A stretch of DNA of 64,000 bases from G963662605 sp963662605 (GTDB lineage: Bacteria > Bacteroidota > Ignavibacteria > Ignavibacteriales > Ignavibacteriaceae), in NCBI GenBank assembly GCA_963662605.1, contig OY759785.1:2108001-2172000 (forward strand). The letters run 5' to 3'. Both the position numbers and the translations under genes were made by a program. The first letter of the stretch is position 1, and each line of letters begins with the position of its first letter. Positions 38,787 to 47,645 of this stretch are shown here, in pieces. Below the pieces are notes generated by a model, which made no database searches, was not told the DNA's origin, and saw nothing but the letters and a program-made list of their open reading frames with translations.

Positions 38787-39482
38787 ATGAAAAAGATGTT
38801 ATTTACCATCGCAGTTTTGCTCATGTCAGGCATTTCATTTGCACAAGTTGCAGGTGATGTTATGTTCACGGAAATTGCAAATGGCGGAACAAAGAAGGCT
38901 ATGTATCATGGCGGCGATTATGTTGAATTAACTATTCTCAAAGACGGTACTTGTTTGGGCGGCTGTTATCTTACCGATTACTCATCGGCTACATCCTCGG
39001 CAGGAGAGAGACAGGGTCGAGTCCAATTTCTCAACACTCCGAAATCGGTCTTCGCAAAAGAGTTTGCAAAAGGAACAATTATTCTTGTCTGTCTGGATTC
39101 GAAAGATGTTTCCTATGGTGGAAAGTCAGTATCTGAACTTACGGCTCCCGAGAAAGATGTCAATCGCATTGTCGTATTTCCATATGAAGATACCGAAAGT
39201 TGTTTAGCGGATAGCGGTCATATCGGTTTGACAGGAAAAGATGATATTGCACTTATTAAAGGATGGAATAAAAACGGTGCATTAGATGTCGTATCATGGG
39301 GAAGGAATATTAAATGGACGGGGTGTTCAATCGTCGAATTGCCACAGGAAATACTTGATAATGGCAATATCATATCTTTAAAAGACGGTACAGTATACGA
39401 AAAGCGCACATTGCCGGAGAGCTGGGTTGGTACTTCAGATGACAAGGACGCAACTCCGGGATTAAAAAACACGGTGAAATAG
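38787..39482 (+). CDS. Secreted lamin-tail-like (LTD) protein
   Basis: A 231-residue exported protein with signal peptide 1-19 (ends ISFAQ). The mature start VMFTEIANGGT followed by GGDYVELTILKDGTCLGGCY resembles the lamin-tail domain found in many secreted bacterial proteins. Four or more cysteines could form disulfides. There is no T9SS domain and no catalytic motif. GGAG lies seven bases before the ATG. It follows the GH88-GH2 gene by 20 bases and is the last of that operon. Binding or structural role is inference. Confidence 0.65.
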   Translation: MKKMLFTIAVLLMSGISFAQVAGDVMFTEIANGGTKKAMYHGGDYVELTILKDGTCLGGCYLTDYSSATSSAGERQGRVQFLNTPKSVFAKEFAKGTIILVCLDSKDVSYGGKSVSELTAPEKDVNRIVVFPYEDTESCLADSGHIGLTGKDDIALIKGWNKNGALDVVSWGRNIKWTGCSIVELPQEILDNGNIISLKDGTVYEKRTLPESWVGTSDDKDATPGLKNTVK

Positions 39483-39503
39483 CGATTTTATCTAAGAAAA
39501 CGC

Positions 39504-39543
39504 TTGCTCAGTATTTACAGGTATCTTATATTATGTCAGACAA
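39504..39543 (+). promoter_or_regulatory. gntR promoter and candidate GntR operator
   Basis: TTG (39504-39506), 20 bases, TATATTAT (39527-39534) forms a plausible promoter. Overlapping its end, ATGTCAGACAA (39533-39543) fits a wTGT-N3-ACAw palindrome of the type bound by FCD-class GntR regulators. The same pattern occurs at 40300-40310. Confidence 0.45.
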
Positions 39544-39558
39544 CTGATAATTTTTTGG

Positions 39559-40281
39559 ATGGGAACAATTTTTTCTTCTATTGGAAATAAAGAGCTTTTG
39601 AGCAAAAAGGTTGCTTCGAAAATCGAAGAAGCAATCAGAACTAAAAAAATTGCTCAAGGCGATAAATTGCCGACTGAACTTGAACTGTGTGCTCAGTTTA
39701 ATGTTAGCCGTACTGCAATTCGCGAAGCTCTCCGGATGCTCAGTGCAAAAGGATTAATTTCCATTCAAAAGGGGAAAGGCATATTTGTTATGCCTCCGTC
39801 ACCGGATCATGTCATTAGTTCCATGAAATATTATCTTTTTGCGAACGGACATGTAGACGATCCTCTTACTGTTCTTGAAGCACGCCTCATTATTGAACCT
39901 ACAATCGCCGAATATGCTGCCATCTATCACGATGATAATGACATTATTGCGTTGCAGGAAAATTATGAAGATATGAAAAAGAATACGGATAAAGACCGTC
40001 ATGCACACCTTGATCTGGAATTTCATCATCTCATCGCTGAATCTACTAAAAACCCGATTATGCCCCTGATACTAAATCCGATTCATAGTCTTATGCCGAA
40101 AATCAAATCGAAGATTATGGCCGCTGTTCCAAATGCAAAGGAAGCAGCGTTAGTATGGCATTTGAAAATTTTGGAAGCAATTAAGTCCAGTGATCCGGCA
40201 CTTGCCAGAGAAATGATGAAGCAGCATTTATTGGTTGCAAAAGAACATACAGAGCAGATGTTGAACGAACAAGCACAATAA
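39559..40281 (+). CDS. GntR/FadR-family (FCD) transcriptional regulator
   Basis: A 240-residue cytoplasmic repressor-type protein. Winged helix at about 12-80 (KLPTELELCAQFNVSRTAIR, then GKGIFV). The C-terminal all-helical FCD ligand domain (about 95-235) carries the usual acidic and histidine residues (EARLIIEP, LDLEFHHLIAES, H near the end in MMKQHLLVA). Regulators of this class control uronate and alginate catabolism in many bacteria and sense KDG or related acids. It sits directly upstream of the SDR-PL17-kdgF-transporter run, so it most likely controls these genes; the ligand is inferred. Confidence 0.85.
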   Translation: MGTIFSSIGNKELLSKKVASKIEEAIRTKKIAQGDKLPTELELCAQFNVSRTAIREALRMLSAKGLISIQKGKGIFVMPPSPDHVISSMKYYLFANGHVDDPLTVLEARLIIEPTIAEYAAIYHDDNDIIALQENYEDMKKNTDKDRHAHLDLEFHHLIAESTKNPIMPLILNPIHSLMPKIKSKIMAAVPNAKEAALVWHLKILEAIKSSDPALAREMMKQHLLVAKEHTEQMLNEQAQ

Positions 40282-40299
40282 CTTTTTTAACCTAAAAAC

Positions 40300-40310
40300 T
40301 TGTATGACAT
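40300..40310 (+). promoter_or_regulatory. Candidate GntR operator before the SDR operon
   Basis: TTGTATGACAT fits wTGT-N3-ACAw, the same pattern as at 39533-39543, 58 bases upstream of the SDR start codon. Confidence 0.4.
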
Positions 40311-40367
40311 GATATGTAATGCAGGATGTAAATTATTAACATTATAAAATAAATACTTGAGGAAATT

Positions 40368-41123
40368 ATGATAGACTTAAAAAATAAAGTAGCATTAGTA
40401 ACCGGCGGAGCTCGGGATATCGGAAGAGCTGTATCTCTTCAGCTGGCAAAACAGGGTGCTTCAGTTGTCGTTAACTATTACGATAATCCTACCGACGCTG
40501 AAGAAACTGTAAATTTGATCAAAGCTATTGGCGGTAAAGCAGTAGCATTGCAGGCTGATGCAACAAAGAGTGATGAAGTTAAAAAACTTGTTGACGGTAC
40601 ACTTGCAGCGTTTAATGCTAAAATAGATATTCTTGTTAACGTAGCCGGTGGTCTGGTCGGAAGAAAAAAAGTTGACGAGATGGAAGAATCCTTCTGGGAT
40701 TTTGTTATCAACCTTAATCTCAAGAGCGTCTTTCTCGTTTGCCATCATGTGCTTCCTAATATGAATGACGGTGGCTGCATTGTTAACTTTGCTTCTATCG
40801 CTGCACACGACGGCGGTGGACCGGGTGCTACGGCTTATGCAACTTCAAAGGGCGGCGTATTGACCTTCACCAGAGGATTGGCTAAGGAATTGGGACCAAG
40901 AAAGATTCGTGTTAATGCCGTTTCTCCGGGAATGATTAATACTACGTTCCACAATACTTTTACAAAACCTGAAGTTCGCCAGAAAGTTGCCTCATCTACT
41001 CCTTTACAAAGAGAAGGTGAAGCACCTGAAGTAGCGAATCTCGTTACATTCCTGGCTTCTGATGCCGCTTCATTTATCAATGGTGAATGTGTCGAAGTCA
41101 ATGGCGGAGTTTTCTTTGCATAA
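40368..41123 (+). CDS. SDR-family oxidoreductase, probable DEH reductase
   Basis: A 251-residue short-chain dehydrogenase: cofactor motif TGGARDIGR (12-20), NVAG (91-94), and catalytic S143, Y157, K161 in ASIAAHDGG and AYATSKGG. In alginate pathways such SDRs reduce 4-deoxy-L-erythro-5-hexoseulose uronate (DEH) to 2-keto-3-deoxygluconate (KDG). The family alone would not show this, but the neighbours (PL17 lyase, KdgF cupin, ExuT-like carrier, KDG kinase) do. GAGG precedes the ATG. Its 3' end overlaps the PL17 start by 23 bases. A KduD-type or 3-oxoacyl reductase role is the alternative. Confidence 0.82.
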   Translation: MIDLKNKVALVTGGARDIGRAVSLQLAKQGASVVVNYYDNPTDAEETVNLIKAIGGKAVALQADATKSDEVKKLVDGTLAAFNAKIDILVNVAGGLVGRKKVDEMEESFWDFVINLNLKSVFLVCHHVLPNMNDGGCIVNFASIAAHDGGGPGATAYATSKGGVLTFTRGLAKELGPRKIRVNAVSPGMINTTFHNTFTKPEVRQKVASSTPLQREGEAPEVANLVTFLASDAASFINGECVEVNGGVFFA

Positions 41124-43323
41124 GAAAGCCGGTTTTCTTTTAATTATTTTCTCATCTCTCGTGTTTTGGGCTAATGGTGCGTTAGCCCAAAGCACTCCTC
41201 CTCACCTGGTTTTAATGGGTAAGGAAGTCACAGCAATTCATAAAGACTGGGCATCATATCCTGTTTTCAAAAAATCATTTTTGGAAGCTAAGGAAAAAAT
41301 TGATGCTGTTATCGGTAAAAGTATTGATGTACCTGTACCGAAAGATGCGGCCGGATATACACATGAACGGCATAAACAGAACTATACGGAAATGTATCTG
41401 GCAGGCTTTCTTTATCAGGTTACCGGAGAGCAAAAGTATGCGGAATTTGTAAAAAAAATGCTGCTTAAATACGCCGATCTTTATCCAACATTAAAACAGC
41501 ATCCCGAAGCAGCTTCATCATCTCCCGGCAGACTTTTCTGGCAATCACTCAACGAATACAACTGGCTCATATACACATCGCAGGCTTATGATTGTGTGAG
41601 AGGTACTTTTACATCTTCAGAACAAAAGCTGATTGAAAATAACGTGTTCAGAAATATGGCTGAATACTTTGCTGTTGAGCGTGTTGAGGAACTGGATCTA
41701 ATTCACAACCACGGGACGTATAGCGTTACTGCGGTTGGATTAGCAGGATTTTTGTTGAATGATAAAGACCTTATTGATAAAGCATTATTTGGTTCGCACA
41801 AGGATACTACCGCGGGATTTATAGCGCAGATGAAAACACTTATTTCGCCGGATGGATATTATACCGAAGGTGCATACTACGCGCGCTATGAGCTGCTGCC
41901 GGTTTTTGTTTTAGCGAAGGCTATTAATAACAACATTCCATCAATGAAAATCTTTGAGTTCCGCGACAGCATTTTTAAAAAACTAGTATATGCCACCTTA
42001 CAGCAAACTACGGTTAGTGGAAAATTTCTCCCGTTGAATGACGGAGTCAAAGAGAAAAACTATTTGTCACCGGAAATCATGGCGGCTCTTGATATCGTTT
42101 ACGATGTTTATGGTGGCGATAAGTCATTGTTAGACATTGCAAAGAAGCAAAACAAAGTAATGTTAAGCGGTGCCGGTTTAAAAGTTGCGAAAGCGCTTGC
42201 TGAGACCAAAAATATTCCCGAATTGGATCGCGTGAGTGTAAATTATTCCGATGGAGCCAAGGGCGATGAGGGCGGCCTGAGTATAGTACGGACAGGTAAA
42301 GGTATTGATGAATCAATGCTCGTATATAAATATACAGCTCACGGTTTATCGCACGGTCATTATGATAAATTATCATATAGTTATTACGACAATGGTGACG
42401 AAATCATTCGCGATTACGGTTCAGCCCGTTATGTTAATGTTGACCAAAAATGGGGCGGAAGGTATCTTCCTGAAAACAAGTCGTTTGCTATGCAGACGGT
42501 TGCACATAACACGTTGGTCGTTGATGAAAAAAGTCAGTTTGGCGGAAAGATTTCAATCTCCGAAAAGAATCATCCTGATGCTTATTTCTTTTCGATTGAT
42601 AATCCGAAATTTCAGGTTACCAGTGCTAAGTTCGTTGACCCGACAAATCCGGTTAAGATACAGAGAACATTAGCTCTCGTTAAGATAGAAGAAATTGTAA
42701 AGCCGGTTGTGATAGACGTGATTAGAGCCGAATCAGACAAAATTCACACATATGACATTCCGTTCTACTACGCCGGAGATTTTATCTCAACCACAGTAAA
42801 GTATACCGCTAATGATAAATTGCTGAAACCATTAGGCAAAGACAACGGTTATCAACATCTCTGGAATACCGGAGCGGGGGCAGTGGATTCTACATTGCAG
42901 GTTACATGGTTGAAAGGTGATAGATTTTACTCACTGACTGCCTCTGCAGATAGTTCGACCAATCTGATCTTTGTCAGAGCCGGAGCCAGTGATTCGAAAT
43001 TTAATCTGCGCAACGATCCGGCTTTCATCATAAGAAATAAAGAAAAATCATTTGTCACTGCCTCGGTTGTTGAACCGCACGGCAAGTATGATAGTGTGAA
43101 TGAATTTACACAGGACTCATACCCACAGATACAATCAGTCAAAGTTTTAAAGGATGGTGCTGATTTTACCGCTGTAAAAATTCAAGGTAAAAGCGGCATT
43201 CATTATATTCTAATTATCAGTAATAACGATTCATCTTTCAAGTCAATGCATAACCTGATGCTGAATGGCACGAGTTATAAATGGATCGGGCAAGTGTACT
43301 TTGAGAAATATAAAGGAGAATAG
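41101..43323 (+). CDS. PL17 oligoalginate lyase (alginate lyase/heparinase II/III fold)
   Basis: A 740-residue exported exo-lyase. Signal peptide 1-30 (ends GALAQ). The toroid domain (about 45-380) holds LIHNHGTYS with N203-H204 and YTEGAYYARYE with Y260. The Asn-to-Tyr spacing of 57 equals that of N201/Y258 in Saccharophagus Alg17C. The heparinase II/III beta-sheet domain (about 385-740) has HGLSHGHYDKLSYSYYDNG with the further catalytic His, and AHNTLVVDE. PL17 enzymes degrade alginate oligomers to unsaturated monouronates. The start at 41101 begins the signal peptide inside the SDR gene; an in-frame start at 41062 would bury it. Confidence 0.9.
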   Translation: MAEFSLHKKAGFLLIIFSSLVFWANGALAQSTPPHLVLMGKEVTAIHKDWASYPVFKKSFLEAKEKIDAVIGKSIDVPVPKDAAGYTHERHKQNYTEMYLAGFLYQVTGEQKYAEFVKKMLLKYADLYPTLKQHPEAASSSPGRLFWQSLNEYNWLIYTSQAYDCVRGTFTSSEQKLIENNVFRNMAEYFAVERVEELDLIHNHGTYSVTAVGLAGFLLNDKDLIDKALFGSHKDTTAGFIAQMKTLISPDGYYTEGAYYARYELLPVFVLAKAINNNIPSMKIFEFRDSIFKKLVYATLQQTTVSGKFLPLNDGVKEKNYLSPEIMAALDIVYDVYGGDKSLLDIAKKQNKVMLSGAGLKVAKALAETKNIPELDRVSVNYSDGAKGDEGGLSIVRTGKGIDESMLVYKYTAHGLSHGHYDKLSYSYYDNGDEIIRDYGSARYVNVDQKWGGRYLPENKSFAMQTVAHNTLVVDEKSQFGGKISISEKNHPDAYFFSIDNPKFQVTSAKFVDPTNPVKIQRTLALVKIEEIVKPVVIDVIRAESDKIHTYDIPFYYAGDFISTTVKYTANDKLLKPLGKDNGYQHLWNTGAGAVDSTLQVTWLKGDRFYSLTASADSSTNLIFVRAGASDSKFNLRNDPAFIIRNKEKSFVTASVVEPHGKYDSVNEFTQDSYPQIQSVKVLKDGADFTAVKIQGKSGIHYILIISNNDSSFKSMHNLMLNGTSYKWIGQVYFEKYKGE

Positions 43324-43324
43324 T

Positions 43325-43678
43325 ATGGCAGAATTAAGTATTGATACAGTAAAGAATTTCGTGTTTAATGACGAGGTAGAATGGGAAGAAGTCGGCCCGG
43401 GTGTACGGAGAAAACTGCTTGCCTATGATAAAGACTTGATGGCTCTTGTTGTTGAATTTAAAAAAGATTCAATTGGTTATATCCATAAACACTATCATAC
43501 ACAAATATCTTATTTGGTATCCGGATCATTCGAAGTAACAATCGGAAATGAAAAGAAAATTCAAAAAGCAGGAGATGCGTATTATCTTCAGTCCAACATC
43601 GAGCATGGTGTCGTAGCATTAGAGGATAGCCTGCTTGTAGATATTTTCACTCCGGCTCGCGAAGATTTCATTAAATAA
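43325..43678 (+). CDS. kdgF: KdgF-like cupin (unsaturated uronate to DEH)
   Basis: A 117-residue single-domain cupin. The metal-binding residues of the KdgF type are visible: HKHYHTQISYLVSG (H54, H56, Q60) and H94 in SNIEHGVV. KdgF catalyses conversion of 4,5-unsaturated monouronates from pectin or alginate lyases into DEH. AAGGAG lies seven bases before the ATG at 43325, one base after the PL17 stop. Its place between PL17 and the hexuronate-type transporter is the classic arrangement. Cytoplasmic (no signal peptide). Confidence 0.88.
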   Translation: MAELSIDTVKNFVFNDEVEWEEVGPGVRRKLLAYDKDLMALVVEFKKDSIGYIHKHYHTQISYLVSGSFEVTIGNEKKIQKAGDAYYLQSNIEHGVVALEDSLLVDIFTPAREDFIK

Positions 43679-43708
43679 AGCGCACATACTCTTACTAAGG
43701 AACATTGC

Positions 43709-44983
43709 TTGAAAAAAGTAAAAGCATTCCGGTGGGCAATAATCAGCCTCATCGCATTAGTTACAGTAATTAACTATATTGATAGAAATGCTCTATCCAT
43801 TATGTGGCCGGGCATTTCAAAAGATCTTGGTATGACCAAAGATCAGTACACAATGATTGTAACGTTCTTTATGATCGCCTATGCAGTCAGTCAAAGTGTC
43901 AGCGGCAAAATATATGACAAAATCGGAACACGGCTTGGATTCGTTTTCTCGATTGTTATCTGGGCAGTTTCCTCAGGTCTTCAAGGTATAGCCCGTAGTA
44001 TGGCGTCATTCGGATTTTTACGAGCTACGTTGGGATTCGGTGAAGCCGGAAACTGGCCGGGCGCAACCAAATCGGTTGCCGAGTGGCACCCTGTGAAGGA
44101 AAGAGCTCTGGCGCAGGGTATCTTTAATGCTGGAGCATCAATCGGCGGCATTATCTCACCTCCGCTCATCGCCTATCTGTATGTCACATTCGGATGGCGC
44201 GCAACTTTCCCGATTATAGCCACCTTTAGCTTAATCTGGCTCATACCGTGGCTTATAATCAACAAAGGTCTGCCGAAGAACCATCCATGGGTTTCCGAAG
44301 AGGAGAGAGAGTACATTCTTTCAGGACAGCCTGACTCAACTTCTGTCGCAGATGAAAAGGTCATGAAATGGTCCGAGTTACTAAGTTATAAACAGACATA
44401 TTCGGTTATCGCCTCAAGATTCTTTCTGGATCCGATCTGGTGGATGTTTGTAGCCTATCTGCCGATTTATCTGAATGAAAGATTCGGGTTTGATGTTAAG
44501 CACATCGGCTATTTTGCATGGGTCCCATACGTCGGCGCTGCTTTAGGCAGTTTCCTCGGCGGTTGGGCTTCCGGCCATTTAATTAAAAAAGGATGGACAG
44601 TTGACCGTGCAAGAAAGACCGTTATAATTATCGGTAATATCATCTGTTTACCGCCTCTGATTTTAAGTGCATATGCCTTTACACCGTTTGCTGCAGTAAT
44701 ATTAATTGCTGTTATTCTATTCGGATTCCAGATTTCGATTAATAACATTCAAACCCTGCCAAGTGACTACATGACCGGAAAATCAGTTGGCTCATTAGCA
44801 GGTCTTGGCGGTACAAGCGCAGTTTTAGGTACAATTATCATGATGCAGTTAGTACCATGGTTGACAAAAACAAGCTGGTTCTCATTCTTTATGGTGGGAG
44901 GAGCATTAGTTCCGCTTGGAGTGGCTGCAGTCCTCATTTTTAGCGGTAAAATTGAAAGAATTCAGTTAAGAGAAAACAAATAA
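43709..44983 (+). CDS. MFS hexuronate/uronate transporter (ExuT-like)
   Basis: A 424-residue inner-membrane carrier with about 12 helices. The N-terminus (VTVINYIDRNALSIMWPGIS), the loop GKIYDKIGTRLGF and FGEAGNWPGATKSVAEW are typical of the anion:cation symporter/ExuT group. It likely imports unsaturated monouronates or DEH. The start is TTG at 43709, with AAGGA seven bases upstream. It is the fourth gene of the regulator-proximal operon. Confidence 0.88.
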   Translation: MKKVKAFRWAIISLIALVTVINYIDRNALSIMWPGISKDLGMTKDQYTMIVTFFMIAYAVSQSVSGKIYDKIGTRLGFVFSIVIWAVSSGLQGIARSMASFGFLRATLGFGEAGNWPGATKSVAEWHPVKERALAQGIFNAGASIGGIISPPLIAYLYVTFGWRATFPIIATFSLIWLIPWLIINKGLPKNHPWVSEEEREYILSGQPDSTSVADEKVMKWSELLSYKQTYSVIASRFFLDPIWWMFVAYLPIYLNERFGFDVKHIGYFAWVPYVGAALGSFLGGWASGHLIKKGWTVDRARKTVIIIGNIICLPPLILSAYAFTPFAAVILIAVILFGFQISINNIQTLPSDYMTGKSVGSLAGLGGTSAVLGTIIMMQLVPWLTKTSWFSFFMVGGALVPLGVAAVLIFSGKIERIQLRENK

Positions 44984-45041
44984 ATTTTATAGGTTTATTA
45001 CGCACATCATAAAGTCGGCTCTCCGGATAATTGTACTTGCT

Positions 45042-47606
45042 TTGATTATCCAGCAAAGTATATACGCGCAATACGATACTTATACAGGGTTTGTTGTTCC
45101 TACGACAGCAGTACTGCCGTCAGCTGAAAAGCATCCTTCATTGTGGTTTACAACAGATAAAATTACCGACTTATACGCTAAAAGAAATGCAAGCACATAC
45201 ACACAGGCAATCTGGGCGCGGTATACCAGCGATTTAAGCGGTTATAAAAAGGTTGAAGCCGCCGCAACCGATGAAAACGATCGCCCGCGAATGGCAAAGC
45301 TTGAGGCTTTTGCCTGGGTAATCTCCGGCGATACTGCGGGAAGGCGAAAGGCAATTGAGTGCCTTATGATCGCTTATGACAACGTCCCCCGGACAGCAAC
45401 TACCGCCGATTTCGGCGATGCGTACGATGAAATTTATCGTGCTACGTGGCTGCAAAATTATTGTGATGCTTATGATTGGATGCAGAGTCAATTAACACCT
45501 GAACAAGATAGCACGATACGAAGCAAGATTATTGCCGAAGTACTTCTCTTAAGAAATAATATGGTATCGGGAGTTAAGTACGCTCCAAGACCTCATAATC
45601 ATCGCTCAAAACCTGCCTGGGCACTCGTGACTGCCGCGCTAACATTTAGTTCCGATTCCCGTGCTGCCGATTGGTTGACGTTCGGTTTGACGCAAGCAAA
45701 TACGGTCACTAAATACATGTACAGCGATGACGGAATCTACCGTGAAGGTTCGCATTACAATGTGTATAATATGGTGAATATGATCCCGTATTTATGGCAG
45801 TATAAAAATGTATCCGGTGTTGATCAGTTCCCGTATTTCCAAAAAGCTTTTGAAATTCTGGTTCGCATCCGGGACGGGAAAGGGTGGATTCCGAATATTG
45901 AAGATGGTTACGTTCATCCCATTCCTTCTCAGCTTGTCGCTGCTGCATATAAAAATACTACCACATCATTACATCCAACTGCACCCCTTTCGGAAATATT
46001 ACAGTGGAATTGGGCGAATACATCCTTTTTTACAAAAGATTATACCGGCGCCACGACTGACGTGGTTTGGAGTATTGATGAGTTTATAACTTACGATCCT
46101 TCAATTGTATCAACATTACCTCAAATATCCGCAACACAAAGAACGAAAAGCGGGATTGTAGTCTTTCGTGACAGCGCCGCTTATACCGCGACACCATCCC
46201 GATATTTATTGTTCCATGGTGTAGCTGAATGCGATAATCATCAGCATCCTGATCTATTAAGTTACGTGCTTGAATCTAACAATACTATTTTGGCCACTGA
46301 TGCCGGTTACGGTGCGGATGGATCTTCTGACGCTAAAAGAGCTTGGTATACCTCTAATACGGCTCATAATGTTGTTACGGTTGATACTATCGGGCCGCAG
46401 GATCTCTCGACCAATATTCCTCCAAAGGATATTCAATTTTTGAATTTACCCTTTTATGACTTTGCTGAGAAACAAGCTAAGACCATTGCAACCAATGGCG
46501 CTATCAAGAGAGGTATTGCATTCCCAAATAAGAAATACTGGGTTGTATATGATTTGGGGACTGCCTCATCCAAACCGGTATATCGTTTAAATATTCACTC
46601 GCGCGGCACCATGAGCCGTACCGATAACAAAATAAGCTGGTTGACCGGAACCGATAATTACGGAACACCTCAAAAGCTGCACGCGTTTGTCCTGACATCA
46701 GGAACTAAAACAATTACTAATAAAACCGGCTGGACATCCCTCTGGAAGGACTCGGTCGCTCAATCCTATGTCGAAGTTGCACAGACAGATAGCAATGCTG
46801 CTTTTATGCACTTGTTGTATCCTGATGTCTCTACCAGTGCTTTTCCGACTGTGACGGACTTGACAAGCAATGGTGTGCTTTCATTTCAGTTAACTACATC
46901 TGATGTTGATCAATTTACTCTGCAAAAAGCAAATAATTTAATTACAATCGGCAACCTTAACACTAACGCGGTATTCAGCTGGGTCTCAACCACAAACAGC
47001 ATTCTCAGCAGATATGCCATGACTCGGGGCACTACCATGAGCTGGAATAATAAAATTGTATTATTGTCAGATTATCAAATAACGGCAGCCGTTGATTTGA
47101 CAAATAAAAATGATAATATTCTGGTAGTTGATACGCTTAGTCAAAACACGGTTATTCGATTTTTACCGGTAAAAAGTGCTGATAGTATTAACCAGGTGCT
47201 TTTAAATGGCTCTCCGGTCTCGTTTACCAGAAGCAATGGAATGATTTCGGTAAATGTGAGCGGAACCGGGAAATTGGAATTTCTTTCTGAGCCGAATGAC
47301 GTTCAGGGCTCGCAAAATACGGTAAAAAAAAACTTCGGAATTAAAGGTAACTATCCCAACCCGTTTAATCCGTCAACGACGATTCACTGTTCCATTAATT
47401 CCGGAAAACAAATTCAACTCAAGGTATATGATTTATACGGCAGGGTAGTGAAAGACTTGTTTGAGGGATTTGCCGCCTCGGGTCAAATGAACGTGCATTG
47501 GGATGGAACTGACAATTATGGCAGTAACGTATCATCCGGAATATACTTTTTTGAATTGACGGATGGAACGGTTTACGATAGAATAAAAGGCTTACTTATA
47601 AAATAG
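45042..47606 (+). CDS. Heparinase II/III-type lyase with T9SS domain, irregular start
   Basis: At least 854 residues. A toroid domain (about 30-330) contains PHNHRSKPAW and REGSHYNVYN, likely the catalytic His and Tyr; a heparinase II/III beta domain (about 340-640) has CDNHQHPDLLSYVL and TSNTAHNVVTVD; a T9SS domain (GNYPNPFNPSTTI) ends it. The nearest standard start is TTG at 45042, but this cuts the signal peptide. The frame is open back to 44970 and reads a complete signal peptide (ITHIIKSALRIIVLALI then IQQSIYAQ) that would have to start at ATT 44997 or a nearby ATC/ATA. The polymer specificity is unknown; it differs from PL17 in sequence. Confidence 0.83.
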   Translation: MIIQQSIYAQYDTYTGFVVPTTAVLPSAEKHPSLWFTTDKITDLYAKRNASTYTQAIWARYTSDLSGYKKVEAAATDENDRPRMAKLEAFAWVISGDTAGRRKAIECLMIAYDNVPRTATTADFGDAYDEIYRATWLQNYCDAYDWMQSQLTPEQDSTIRSKIIAEVLLLRNNMVSGVKYAPRPHNHRSKPAWALVTAALTFSSDSRAADWLTFGLTQANTVTKYMYSDDGIYREGSHYNVYNMVNMIPYLWQYKNVSGVDQFPYFQKAFEILVRIRDGKGWIPNIEDGYVHPIPSQLVAAAYKNTTTSLHPTAPLSEILQWNWANTSFFTKDYTGATTDVVWSIDEFITYDPSIVSTLPQISATQRTKSGIVVFRDSAAYTATPSRYLLFHGVAECDNHQHPDLLSYVLESNNTILATDAGYGADGSSDAKRAWYTSNTAHNVVTVDTIGPQDLSTNIPPKDIQFLNLPFYDFAEKQAKTIATNGAIKRGIAFPNKKYWVVYDLGTASSKPVYRLNIHSRGTMSRTDNKISWLTGTDNYGTPQKLHAFVLTSGTKTITNKTGWTSLWKDSVAQSYVEVAQTDSNAAFMHLLYPDVSTSAFPTVTDLTSNGVLSFQLTTSDVDQFTLQKANNLITIGNLNTNAVFSWVSTTNSILSRYAMTRGTTMSWNNKIVLLSDYQITAAVDLTNKNDNILVVDTLSQNTVIRFLPVKSADSINQVLLNGSPVSFTRSNGMISVNVSGTGKLEFLSEPNDVQGSQNTVKKNFGIKGNYPNPFNPSTTIHCSINSGKQIQLKVYDLYGRVVKDLFEGFAASGQMNVHWDGTDNYGSNVSSGIYFFELTDGTVYDRIKGLLIK

Positions 47607-47645
47607 ATTTCGGATTACACAAAATATTCAATCGAAAGGTTTATA

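Noticed and set aside
41062..41100. Upstream in-frame start for the PL17 gene
   Set aside because: It would add 13 polar residues before the signal peptide and extend the overlap with the SDR gene to 62 bases.
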